A stretch of DNA of 64,000 bases, from NCBI RefSeq assembly GCF_000315625.1, contig NW_005434663.1:1-64000 (forward strand), read 5' to 3'. The position numbers and the translations under genes were made by a program. This DNA comes from Guillardia theta CCMP2712. Lineage: Eukaryota > Cryptophyceae > Pyrenomonadales > Geminigeraceae. Under the pieces are notes generated by a model. It made no database searches, was not told the DNA's origin, and saw only the letters and a program-made list of their open reading frames with translations. Below are positions 33,007 to 44,410 of the stretch, piece by piece (the stretch's first letter is position 1; the number at the start of each line of letters is the position of its first letter).

Positions 33007-36000
33007 CTACAAATCTCTGGGCTGGTATCCCTTCCGCTCGTCTCCTACCAGCATCTCTTCCATGCTTCCAATGCCGAGCACGGAGCAGATGTCCAGCGGC
33101 TCCTCCTTGTCCTCGAGCCGCATCCCCTTCCCTTCCTTGCTCCGCCACGGGCTGAAGAACTTGACGGCCGTCAACTTGGGGCCCTCCCCGCTCTTGAGGA
33201 CATGCCCGTCAGTCACCAGCACGTACCACTTCTCCTCTCTCTTCAAGCTCTTCTCGTCCGGCTGGACTTCTGCCACGGCCCCGTTGATCGCCCCATAGCG
33301 CATGAGACTCTTGCGAAGCTTCTGCAGCTCCTCGTCGTACCTCAGCTTGGTATTCTTGCCTTTCTCTTTCCCGTCACCTTTTCCTTTCGTTCCCTTCACG
33401 CTTTTCTTCTTCGCCCGGCTCTTGGCTTCCTTGGCTCGCTCTCGCTCGCAGTCGAAGCAGTAGAAGTCGCCCTTGGGGATCTTGCTGAGCCCCAGGCATG
33501 CCGCATGGACAGTCCTAGGGCAAGAGTCGCAGCAGATGAGGTTGCCGCCCTCGAAGCAGATAAGGCAGTAGTCGTCCCACTCCTCCTGCTGGTGGCGCGT
33601 CGCCTTGCACAGATCTTCCACCAGTGCCAGCGCTCGATCGCCGAACATGTACATGGCCAACGCGATGGCGCCGACCGTTTGGCTTCCTTCAAGCAGCTTC
33701 ATCCACCTCGTTCGGTCCAGCTGAGAGGCCCACATGCCACCCCTGCTCCCCTCCTCCATCTCCATGTCTGCCAGCAGCGCGAAGCCTTCCTCCACCTGCT
33801 TATCGTCACAACAAGTGCAACCGACAACAGCTGCCTACCTCGTACGCCTCAAGGTCCTCCTCGGTCCCATCCTCCCACACAATGTGCCATAGCGCCGACG
33901 GCTCCTTCTCCGAGTTGAAATACTCTGACTCTTCCGCAGGAAGCCAGCCGACCACTTGCGCCTTGACGTACTTGGAGACGCCGAGGGCACCCTCGGCGGT
34001 CCTGTAGAGAAATCGATCGATCCAGTCGTGCCCTTCGGTCTTCCACTCGTCCAGGTCTAACGTGAGCTCGTTGAATGCGTTGCCGCCCTTGGAGTTGGCG
34101 AGCTCGCTCAGGAAGCGTTCGAGGTCCAGCAGGCAGCTAACGAGCTGAGACATGAGGGTCAGGGAGCTGCTGGGGACAGGGAGGGGTCTTACATCCTGAG
34201 CCGAGGTAAACTCCTTGACACGAGAGGAGACGGAGCTGAACTTTCTCTTAATGTTGTCGTCGCTTCCTCCTGTGAGGAGGATCTTCTGGATGAGTGCCAG
34301 GAGCTGCGAGCTCAGCTCCTGCATCTCACAGACGAGCGGAAGGAACTGCAAGGAAGAGATTTCAGCGAAGGAGACAGCGCCACAGGTTCCTACATCCCGA
34401 TTGTCTTGAATAACATTGAGGATGCGCGGATACTTGGTGCAATGCTTGCAGGAAGCCTTGAGCTGGTCCGTCATGACCTGCTCAGATTTGCTTCTCCAGC
34501 CCAGCTCCACCATCACGTCCCGGAGATCTTCATCTTTGACCATGTCCGAGACGTTTTCTTCTATCCAATCATTGCAAGCCTCAACCTGTGGAGCTGTCAC
34601 ACAGGGGGAAGCAGGGGGACGGGCCAACCTCCTTCATGATCTTGCTGCCTGCCTTCTTGATCTCCTGTATCTTCTGCTCCTTGAACTGTTGGAAGGGCAG
34701 GACATCGGCTAGAGGAAAGAACTTCACCTGTTAAAGTTTAAGTTATAAGCACACAGGCAGAGGATACAGTCTCACAGTTTTCGCATCATCGAACAATCGC
34801 CCATAAACCCACACAATCTTCTGACCGAACATGCTGCTCGACGAGAGACACTCGACACGCTTTGGCTTCTTGCACGTCTCCATGTCGTATCGCCTGATGC
34901 TTGCTTCGACTTCCCGCTGCTCAAAGTCTTGGAATCCAAGTTTCTGATCGTCAAACTTCACGCGCCAAAGAGCGACTTTCCTAGTCTTCTTCGATGCGCC
35001 ATCAGTGCTAGCCGGCAGCCAACCAATCACACGCCCGATCAACTTGCTCCTTCGACGAGTATAGCTGTTCTCAGGATCGACGTCAACCAGCACTCTTCGG
35101 TTGATGTGCTCGCTCCCTGTCCTCTGCCAGCCGCCCTCGTTCAGCTCGCGCACAACATCAGCATCCTCCTCGCTCATCTCATCCTCCGATTCCGTGTCCG
35201 GTTCTTCATCCACTGGCTCCACCACCTGGATAGGATGGGACAGTCTAGAGTTCGCGTCAGACTTGGCCCACAGCAGGTCACCGATCGCCGGCAACTCGCT
35301 CCAAGCATACGATTCTATCTCCCTCTGCATGTAATCGTCCTCGATGCTGGGCACAGGACATTGAGCCTCCAAGTTCTTCCAGTCAACTTGGGCCTCGTCT
35401 TCGATCGCCTTCTCGTAGTAGCTCACGACCCAGTCGAAGCCATTCTTGCGAAGGTTTTCAATCAGATGCGATTCTCTTGTGCCCTGCGGACCCAGCACGA
35501 GGACCCGGAAAAGAGCCTGGAGGGACCCGTCGGACGTGCGGTACAAAGACCACACAGGCCTACACCCAACCCCTTCGAACCTGATGTCATCAGATGGAGT
35601 CAACCACCTTTGACATGTTCACATCTCTACACTCACCTTCCCCTCTGCTGCCCAACAACTGACGCCGTGCTGACTGACTCGCTACTCTGTTCTCTCACCC
35701 ACAACGAGTGCTTGTTGCTGTCAAACACCCAGTAGCTTCGCCACCAGCGATCGTATCCCACAGGTTTGCTCCGGAGAATCCGCTCTGCCTTCCCGAGGGC
35801 CGCACGGAATTCTCGTTTCCTTCTGTTAGCATCGATGTCAAGCTTGTCGCTCCCGCCAACCTGGGCATCGTCGCCTCGTTAGAGATGTGGGGCTTACGTT
35901 CAGAGTTTCACCTTTGCGTTGGGCGACTCAGATGCTGCAGGTTCAGGCAGATCGTTCTTGTCCTTCTTGTCAGCAGCCTCAGACTTGACACCAGAGAAGT

Positions 36001-39000
36001 CATCCTCATGCCACTTGAGGCTCTTGCCCGAGTACATGATGAACTTCTTCACTGAGGACCTCTGGAGTCCCGTAAACTCGCGGACCCACTCGAACGGACA
36101 AGAGAACTCCTGTCCCTCGCTGACAAGCTTGATGTCGCCTTCGCTCTTCTTCAAAGTGGCCTTGATGTAGTTTTGTTTGCAACTGTCAAATAACAGTGAG
36201 CAACAACATTCCACGTTTTTCGACAAACCGAATCTCAAAAGGATGACCGTCCTTGGCGCTGACTTGGCACATCAGGTCAAGAATCTGCTGACTGGTTTCT
36301 GTCGCATCCCCTTCCTCCTTTTTGTCTGAATCTGAGAAGAATTCAGCACAAGAAGAACCAGCAGCCTACAACCTTTACGATCAGCCTTCTTCTGCTTTAG
36401 AGCCGCATCTTCAGCTCTCTTCTTCTCTACTATCTTTTCAATCTGATTTCTCGTTAATTTCCCCCTCATCCAAACAAAAACCTTCACCTGTCGCAGCTGT
36501 TGGTTCATGATTTGGCGAACTTTATCGCTCGAACAAGCCTCGTCGGTGAGAAACTGAATCATTTGAATCTTCAGCTCAACCGAAAGATCCTTTGGCTCTG
36601 TTGTTCCCAACGCTTTGTACAGTTTCTCGTACATGTCGAAGAAACTGTGGCGCTTGATCAATAGGCGGACCATTTCGGGCCAACATGCTTCGTTCAAGAG
36701 TTGCCAGACGTTGTACTTGACCTCACATTCAGCCAGTTCGGAGCTTAACAGGGGACCATGGGCCAACTGGATGTCAACAACATCAGACTCCACCGCATCC
36801 TCAAGCACTTCGTCGTCGTCACGAATCCATTGACACCTTGCCGCAAGACCTGACAACCATCTTGCAAGTTCGTAGAACCTCTCGACGTTGTCTCGAGCTC
36901 TCCTGTCTTCAGCTCCTCCAGACTCCACAATGCAGGACAGAAGGTCATCGTACGACATCTTTGAAGCTCCGAGAGGAGCAGCGAGGTCGTGAATGAATTG
37001 GTAGATGCAAAAGAAGTCTTCCTCCCATCCCGCGATCGGTAAAATATCAGCAGAACCTGCTGGCTTCTTCACTGAGCTCGCAACCTGGCCCTTATCTGGC
37101 CCGATGCTGATGAGATGTAGCGATTCATCTAGCTTCTTTGATTCATCATGTTTCATGGAAAGAATTTCTTTCTTTTGCTTCTGTTCATCCTTGACCTTCT
37201 GGCGAAGAGATTTCATTTTCTCCTTCTCGAGTTTGAATGCCATCTTCCCCTGAAGCTGTATCTTACGCTTCTCTTTCTTCTCTTTCTTCATCTCCACCTT
37301 CTGCTTTCGTTTATCGTATTTCTCGCGAACTGTTTCTGGCACTTCCTCGTCATACAGCTTGATGGCTTCGATCACGTCAGGCTCTTCCAGATCTTCACTT
37401 CCCATAGCATCGTCATCATACCTCAATCGCCAGATCGAAGAAGGTTCCCCGGTAACTTCAGAGGTGTAATCTGATTCTTCCGCAGGCAGCCATCCTATCA
37501 CTACTCCATCTGCTGCATCAACGATCCGACTCTTTCTGTCATAAATGAATCTTCGGAAGGGTTTTCCAACGTGCTGGTTGTCAGTACGCCATTCGCTCAG
37601 ATCATTTTCATTCGCTTGCTCTTTATCGTTGGCAGCACTTTGAGCTTTCTGTGCCTCCTCAACCTTCTTCATCACAGCCTTGGAACCAAGCTTCTTCTTG
37701 TTGATCCTAAATGCTTGTTTCTCGTATTTCTGTCGTTCAGATTGAGGCAATTCTGCATATTTCTGCTTCAGAATTTTGCGTAGAAGTGTCGGTTTCTCTG
37801 CTGAATCTGGATGCTCGGACTTGACGGCTGCTCGGCGTTTTTTTGCAAAGAGGCTGTATCCCGAAGTCATCAGCTTCTTCAAAGCTGGGTCAGTTGTAGG
37901 AAGCTCAAATTTCTCCTGCTTCTTTCCTTTCGATTTCTTGGCCGAGTTCGTTGCCTTCGCTGGAGACTCAGTGGAAGAAGGCTTCTTCTTCGGCGGTTCT
38001 TCTCCTGTAAATTTGTATTTGGAGCATTCAAGAACATCCGGGAGGCCCTCCAATATCCTTCTCACTTCCTTTAAAGCCAAACCAAATCGAAGTCCCAAAC
38101 TCTTCGTGTCCCACTTATTGACATGCAGCTTCTCTTCCTGGGTTCCGTTTTCAACTAAATGATTCTTGACTTGCTTCCAGGCATCTTGCGGTGATTTCCC
38201 TTTGAATGAGAGGTTTCTTTTGGGTACCTGTACCTGTTTTGAAGGGTAACGGTCAAAATTACCGAGGAATGACGAAATAAAATCACCTCAAACAAAGGAA
38301 TAAGGATACCATCTGAATTTTTTTCAGCACTAACACAATTTTGGAAGTGCAAATCAAGCTCCTCATCCAAATATTCCGATTGGAATCCCGTGGGATACAA
38401 GATATTGCTGTCATGAAATAATGGGGAAATTTTGTCGTCAATAATGGTTCCCAATGCCTGCACTGTCAAATTTCCAGACTTGGTAATGAATGGCACCTGT
38501 GGCATATCAGCAAACCATCTCAGTCACGTTGGTACATTACTGGGATCTTGCTTTGGAACAGCTCCGCCTCTCGGAAGAGCTCAATTCTTGACTTTTTGCT
38601 CTCGTTACCTTCCGAAACCGACTCAATGGCGTCCCTTCTCTTCGTGAATTCCTGCTGAGTCGGAGATATGTACGAGAATGTCTCGGTGATTGACCCGTCC
38701 TCCGCGGTAACCTCCTGCGACCGCACTGTCCATCCGTCTTCTATCACGTCCGGTCCCCCGCGTTTCTTGACTTCCCTTTGGAACTCCCTTAGCACACTTT
38801 GAGAGGTCCTCTTCCTCGGAGCTGATTTCGGGCCCGATTGACTCGTGTCCAGCGCCTCAGGAGCTGGTGGGGGATCGTTCACAGGCGCCGTATCGTTGGC
38901 TTGTTTAGGCTTCAACGGTGGAAGCTCCAGGTACTTCATTACTTCCTTTTTCGTGGGAAATTCCTGCTGAGTCGGAGATATGTACGAGAATGTCTCGGTG

Positions 39001-39755
39001 ATTGACCCGTCCTCCGCGGTAACCTCCTGCGACCGCACTGTCCATCCGTCTTCTATCACGTCCGGTCCCCCGCGTTTCTTGACTTCCCTTTGGAACTCCC
39101 TTAGCACACTTTGAGAGGTCCTCTTCCTCGGAGCTGATTTCGGGCCCGATTGACTCGTGTCCAGCGCCTCAGGAGCTGGTGGGGGATCGTTCACAGGCGC
39201 CGTATCGTTGGCTTGTTTAGGCTTCAACGGTGGAAGCTCCAGGTACTTCATTACTTCCTTTTTCGTGGGAAATTCCTGCTGAGTCGGAGATATGTACGAG
39301 AATGTCTCGGTGATTGACCCGTCCTCCGCGGTAACCTCCTGCGACCGCACTGTCCATCCGTCTTCTATCACGTCCGGTCCCCCGCGTTTCTTAACTTCTC
39401 TTTGGAACTCTTTCAAGACACTTTGAGAGGTTTTCTTTCTGGGTGCTGGTTTAGATTTCAAGTCATCTTGCATTACGTCACTTTGGGATTTTGCTTTTAC
39501 AGGCTTCTGCATTGATGGCGGAACATTTTCAGCTGAGACAAAGTCCTTGATGGAGTTTATCCTCCCTTTCACACCACTGCCGGGATTTTTCCCCTTACTT
39601 GATATCTCTTGTTTTATCCTAATAATCGAGTGTTAATCTTTCGTCCGTAGAGGGGGAAATACATACTTTTTTGTCGGCGATTGTGTCTCTGCTGATGAAA
39701 TTTCAAAAAGTTCGTATGTGTCTTCAACAGCACGTTTCTGTGGGGACAAAGCCAT
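33007..39755 (-). CDS. BAZ2/TIP5-like chromatin protein: three MBD, FYRN, FYRC, DDT, WHIM, PHD
   Basis: Multi-exon gene from ATG 39755 (MALSPQKRAVEDTYELFE; exon 1 39755-39667) to TAG 33007. Domains in order: three MBD/TAM domains (DGWTVRSQEV...FSYISPTQQEF...EVMKYL) in 104-residue tandem repeats; FYRN (LGTII...ILYPTGFQSEYLD); FYRC (LSFKGKSPQDAWKQV, ILEGLPDVLECSKYKF); an HMG-box-like segment (SGYSLFAKKRRAAVK, KYAELPQSERQKYEKQAF); a GWLPAEESDY/LW/DDG Tudor-like module; a DDT-like region; WHIM1 (IQFLTDEACSSDKVRQIM); WHIM2 (KPVGYDRWWRSYWVF); two more GWLPA modules (about 35000 and 33950); and a C-terminal PHD finger (CLICFEGGNLICCDSCPRTV). Animal BAZ2 combines MBD, DDT, WHIM and PHD with ISWI. Here the bromodomain is absent and FYRN/FYRC is added. 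One continuous gene is inferred; it could be two. Confidence 0.8.
38648..39415. repeat. 312-base tandem repeat in the MBD gene
   Basis: Period 312 bases (104 codons), starting at about 38651, 38963 and 39275. The two left copies look identical base for base; the third is complete only over its MBD and diverges after about 39390. Confidence 0.97.
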
Positions 39756-41109
39756 TTCGATTGGGAGTTGCTGGAACCGAGCAAACAATTATTTTGGACG
39801 GAAATCTAAGGATTATCCAGCATTTCGACTTGGATATTCGGCTGTTAAACAAGAAGAGTGTTAAAAATCCCCTTCATCTGATTCCTTTCATCTATATCAA
39901 GTTCATAGAAACGAAAAATTGCACAACTCCAGTCTGCTTGATTTGCACCCTGCCGACGTTCCTCTTTCCCAGGCCCTCCAAGAACACCAAGCCTGCTACC
40001 CACCGTGGACAAATTTAAACCATAATAGCGTGCATCAAAATTACTGGCCTCTGCCTATTGCGGCTCTCTCGGAAATCCACAGTCTATCTCATCAGATTCC
40101 TGTCTATGGATGTTTCTTCCTCCATTTCGCTGACCATCCTTTCTTCCTTCCTCTTTATCTTCTCTTCGTTTAACATTGCTTCATTCGAACTTCAACTCGT
40201 CTCCGAATCATCTCACCTCCTTATTTCCGCGTCTCTTCTTCTCTTTTCACTCTCTCCTCCACTTGCTGTTTCTTGCTTAGCTCTCCACTGCAAAATTAGT
40301 CCTGTCCTCGTATTGAATCCTGTAAATTCTCGTTCACTGACTTATCTCAATCTTGTTTGTCCCTTCTTAATCACTCTTCTGCCCTATCACAACCTCCCTT
40401 CGCCTCCCTTCTCCCTCACTTCCTCCCATTCCCGCCATCTTTCCGCAGTTCCATGCGCGCTTATCACCTTTCCACTACCCTTCAGCCTCCTGCCACCCCT
40501 AATATTGTATTCACTACCACAGACAGAAAAACACTACCCCCTCTTGATACCATCTGTACCCACCTTTTTCACTTCCAACAAAGACATTGCCATATCTATA
40601 CCCCTCCATTTCATCGAGTTACCCCCTTTACCTACCCCTCACCTCTCCCGCCAATTCTAAACGAAGGGCGGTCAATCCCTCACCCCTACCTACACTGAAG
40701 AAATAAGCACCCGTGCTTGTCGAATCGTACCCCTAGTAATTGATGTAGTACCCCTATTGTTCACATCCTTGACCCCACTGATATGCCTAGGCAAAATATG
40801 AAGATTGGCCTCTACCCATTATGGAATCTTATACCCCACAGTTGACCCACCTGATACTACCCCCTACCCACCTAAAACGTTAGCACACCCACCTGGGCTG
40901 CACCATCTCCGTCGGGTAACACCCCACCCAATAGGAAAGCCCATTTTCTACTTTAAAGACCACCACCGGTGCCATAGACCACTGAGAACCTACCTCAGAT
41001 ACGATTAATACCCTACCCCTCTCAATACCGCGTTTGACCACGTATTTGACCGTACCATTGGTCTGCCGGAAACCGTGGTTACGTTATTTCACAAGGTGAC
41101 GACGGTTAC
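39756..41109. promoter_or_regulatory. 5' region of the MBD gene with C-rich polar tract
   Basis: 39756-40480 is mixed, then pyrimidine-rich. 40485-41030 is packed with + strand CCCC motifs (CTACCCC, TACCCACC, ATACCCCTCC, GTACCCCTA, ACACCCCACCC), i.e. GGGGTA on the strand of the MBD gene. The ORFs seen on the + strand here are proline/leucine/serine-rich and look non-coding. Confidence 0.4.
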
Positions 41110-42056
41110 ATGTACGGTTTCATGGCTGACTTTGGTCTACCAGCTGTGTGGTTCACTTCATCAGAGATGAAAAGCATGGAGCGAGTGAACAGGATGAGCA
41201 GAAAGGAGGCGGAAGAGGCGTTCAAAGGATGCTGTGGGAGCTCCAGATATGCACGAGTGAGAAAATTCTCTTGTTTCATCATCTTCCTTCTCGTCTCTCT
41301 CGCTAGTCTGTTGTTTCTCAATAACACTTCCTGTCACTGTCTGCTATGTCAAGGCTCTACTTCACGTCTTCCCTGCCATCAACATGGAGAATATCTTCTT
41401 ACGCAAGTGTGGCAGTTGATGACCGAGAGCCGACCCTTTTCATCCCCTGATGACATGAAGTTAACATCCGATCGGATTTGGTCGGGGAGCTCGAGAGAAG
41501 ATATCCTCGAGGCGTTCGAAGCGCATCCGAGAATCGGGGACAAGAAGGGAGCAGAGCAGCATGGAGGGGTGAGGAGAGGCTGTAGGCATGTCAATAGAGT
41601 GATTGATCATGCTCTGGCAGAAATGGGCATCGAATGAGCAGAAAGGGATGGATTCTGCCTCAAATGACATCGCGCGTGCGATGATGAAGGGGAACGCGGA
41701 GTATGAGGCTAGGATGGGATTCCGGTGCGGCCTGCGTCGAGATGGTGAGGAAGAACTGATGCATTGTAGGTACATTGTCTGTGCGACGGGAAAGTCTGCG
41801 GAGGAAATGCTGCAGATCTTGAAGATGCGGGTCAACAACGCCCCAGATGAAGAGGTCGTATTTTGTTGCCACCTTCAGTACATATTGTTCACATGTTGGA
41901 TGTACCTCAGCTGAAAACTGGAGCTGCAGAACAGAACAAGATCACTCACCTGGTAAGAAAGCCGTGCTTGCTTGCATTACTGGTGTACTCTTCCTTCTAA
42001 TACTCTCACAGAGGCTGAACAAGTTGTTGTCTGAGCTATCAACAAGCAACCTATAA
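41110..42056 (+). CDS. OHCU decarboxylase (urate degradation)
   Basis: 2-oxo-4-hydroxy-4-carboxy-5-ureidoimidazoline decarboxylase, the step giving (S)-allantoin after urate oxidase and HIU hydrolase. Exons joined by eye give, in order: MSRKEAEEAFKGCCGSSRYA, RLMTESRPFSSPDDMK, SREDILEAFEAHPRIGDKK (catalytic-site HPRIG), KWASNEQKGMDSASN, GNAEYEARMGF, RYIVCATGKSAEEMLQIL, RVNNAPDEE, and the C-terminus RLNKLLSELSTSNL. The 45-base intron after GF carries no stop and is easily missed. The start may be ATG 41110 or 41167. The last residues SNL are close to a peroxisomal PTS1 but not the canonical SKL. Confidence 0.92.
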
Positions 42057-42429
42057 GGCAAGAGGAGTTCGGCTTGAGCAATGGCAGTGATTTGCAGTAG
42101 CAACGATGTAGGGGCTCAAGGAGAGACATTTATGGTAGCATGAAAGATTGATGACATACAAGACATAGAGGGAGACATGGCAAGAATCAGGATGGGGTAA
42201 GGGTGGGCCAGCGGCAGGGGGGGGGTGGAGAAAGAGGCTCGAATTCTTTAAAGAATAGTTTGCACATCGACTTCTTCTGTGCAAGTTCAAAACCTGCTTG
42301 CCGCTCGCAAGATGGCTTCTCTTCTGAGAGAAACTGGGGGTTCCCCCCTTTTGGTCACTGTCTTGTCCCTGAAGGCTGCAAGTTTACATCAGACGAGTTC
42401 GCATTCATAAGATAGGTGAATCACCGATG

Positions 42430-43413
42430 TATTTGAGAGCCTGCGCAACAAGGAAAATCAAAAGGCATTCCACGCTCGGATTTGTTTCAGCTTACCCTTT
42501 TAACCTGATTTACGACGATGCCCCTTTGAAACATGCTGTAGTGTTCAGAGCCAGCGTAGAACGGTACCTTCTTTTGCTGATGGTAACACTGAAAGCAAAA
42601 AGATTAGACTCTGCAAGGTGACTTGATATGGGATTTCACTCCGGCAACTCACTTGCACATGGGGAACCTTCAACTTCTTCAGTTGGCCCACACTCTCAGC
42701 CCATTCTCTCTGCAGAATTGTTCCAGGTTGATATCTATTCACGTTGTAGGAAAAGATCTCACAGTAATGTGCGACTTGACTGGCACGATTGCAAACACAA
42801 CTTGTTCATGCATGTCGCCATCGATGTCAAGAGCCAGTCTCGAGAAGTCCCGCAGCAACACTTGATCGAAGGATTCCTCTCCATGGAACAGGACACAAAC
42901 CTGTGGAAAGTCTTAGCATAGATTGGAAACATGGCAAGTTATAATCACAAGTTTGTCCACAGCATTATGCAAGAGTGAGACGAAGTGGAATGCATCTTTG
43001 ACAGAGAATTGTCGAAGCTGGAGTATGTCATTCGACCTCTTCAGTTGCTTAATGATCTGTGAGTGCAGAGCAAATCTATCGCATGTCTCATGGTCACTGC
43101 CAAATGATCTCCTGAGAAAAGTAATCGCATTTGAATTACTTGGTTGTTGTTTGTGACTCAGGGACCTCAAACTTTTCTGTATGAATTGATCAAGTTGTTT
43201 CTCTTGTAATGATTGTTTTTCATACAATCCACCCTCGTCGAGGAGCTCGTTTTCCCAATCAGTCAGTTGTTCGCGAAGCTTGTATAAACATCTTTGGTCT
43301 TCTTCGAGGTTGAGGGTTGTTAGATGTTGGAAAGTGGGTTGGAGTTTGGCATCACTCTCGAAGAGAGATTCAAGCTTGAATGTTGACAAGATTGATGAGA
43401 TTCCTGTTGCCAT
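42430..43413 (-). CDS. Coiled-coil protein, possible thioredoxin-like domain
   Basis: Exon 1 from ATG 43413 encodes a helical, coiled-coil-like protein (CLYKLREQLTDWENELLDE, LQEKQLDQFIQKSLRSLSH) ending in LLHNAVDKL. Removing an intron (donor GTGATT, acceptor CCACAG) joins VCVLFHGEESFD...FSRLALDIDGDM...VVFAIVPV, which has the beta-alpha-beta spacing of a thioredoxin-like fold but no CxxC. A further exon reads REWAESVGQLKKLKVPHVQ. The 3' end is not resolved. Family assignment is weak. A C-rich polar tract lies upstream at 43555. Confidence 0.45.
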
Positions 43414-43554
43414 GCAAGCTCATGGCATCATGAGAGGCATGTTGCTGGTTGTCGATTAAAAAATGAAGTAAGCATCTTGCTTCTGTACGACATGAACTCG
43501 ATACGAAGAAGGCCTTCGTGAGCTCAGCGGCTAGTGATCATTTGTACCCTATGT

Positions 43555-44400
43555 GACAGCGACGCTGTCAAATCTTGTACCCCCGGATGTGATGCATATC
43601 CTCTATTCCAGTACCCCTACCCCTCTTCTCCATTACTTGCTCTATTCTTGTGAGGGATAATTTGCTATACCCTCGTACTTGAGCCTCTCACGTTAAAAAC
43701 CTTTGGTACCTCGGACATCATCACCCATGGCTTATAACCCCTACCCCCTTTCCAGGCCTCTCCAAGGACATTTTCTGGCCCAGCCACCACCCTAGCCCCT
43801 GTTGCCTATTCCGATGAACCCGTCAGGAGGGGCTCGAGAGGGTTACCGTACCGTACCGTGACCTGTGACCGTCGGAACCTGGCACGGCGGCCGGCTCGAT
43901 GCCCATAACCGACGGAGCACAAGTCCCTCTCAAAGTGAAGTTTTAAAAATCAGCCGTGAACTTCAAAGTCACGCAGATATCACATCGACCTTCCGATAGT
44001 TGTAACAAGATGGGCCAACGCTATGCCCGGGCCCCGGGTCACCACTGAAGCCCAAATACGAGGGCTACAACCGTCACGGTTGAATTAAAACTATCATATG
44101 CTTCGGACGAGGACAACCGTACGGTCACGCCGGTGACCGGCGGTTGAATTAAAGCCTACAACGTGAATGACTCATGATACGTGACGCTCAGGCTCGCGAT
44201 GTTTCAGTTGATGAACAGGCTTTGTTTCCCACCCTCAGAGTCTCACTCACTGAGTCACACACGCGGACAACCGTTGCCGAAGTTGAAAACGACCACTGTC
44301 CGAGCCGCTGAGCCTCGCCGGACAATCATCCGATCAGGGCCCGGGCCCGGCCCGAGCGGCGGCCCGCCCGGGGCCTGCCATTATACTATACCGGTCTTGA
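43555..44400. promoter_or_regulatory. Intergenic region with C-rich polar tract and CGGT palindromes
   Basis: 43555-43800 has CCCC motifs on the + strand (GTACCCCCGG, AGTACCCCTACCCC), so GGGGTA on the strand of the minus-strand gene to its left. 43845-44180 contains the near-palindrome AACCGTCACGGTT (about 44068) and a repeated GGTTGAATTAAA (about 44076 and 44142). No gene is seen. Confidence 0.35.
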
Positions 44401-44410
44401 GGTGCAGTCC

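Noticed and set aside
35708..36055. Plus-strand ORF opposite the chromatin gene
   Set aside because: The minus strand there encodes the WHIM2 motif GYDRWWRSYWVF, so the + frame is a shadow.
38648..39415. Regular repeats that might be a CRISPR array
   Set aside because: 312-base units within a coding frame, no spacers; eukaryotic context.
40058..40698. Plus-strand ORFs of 113-200 codons
   Set aside because: C/T-rich composition and proline/serine/leucine bias; no domain; fits upstream flank of the MBD gene.
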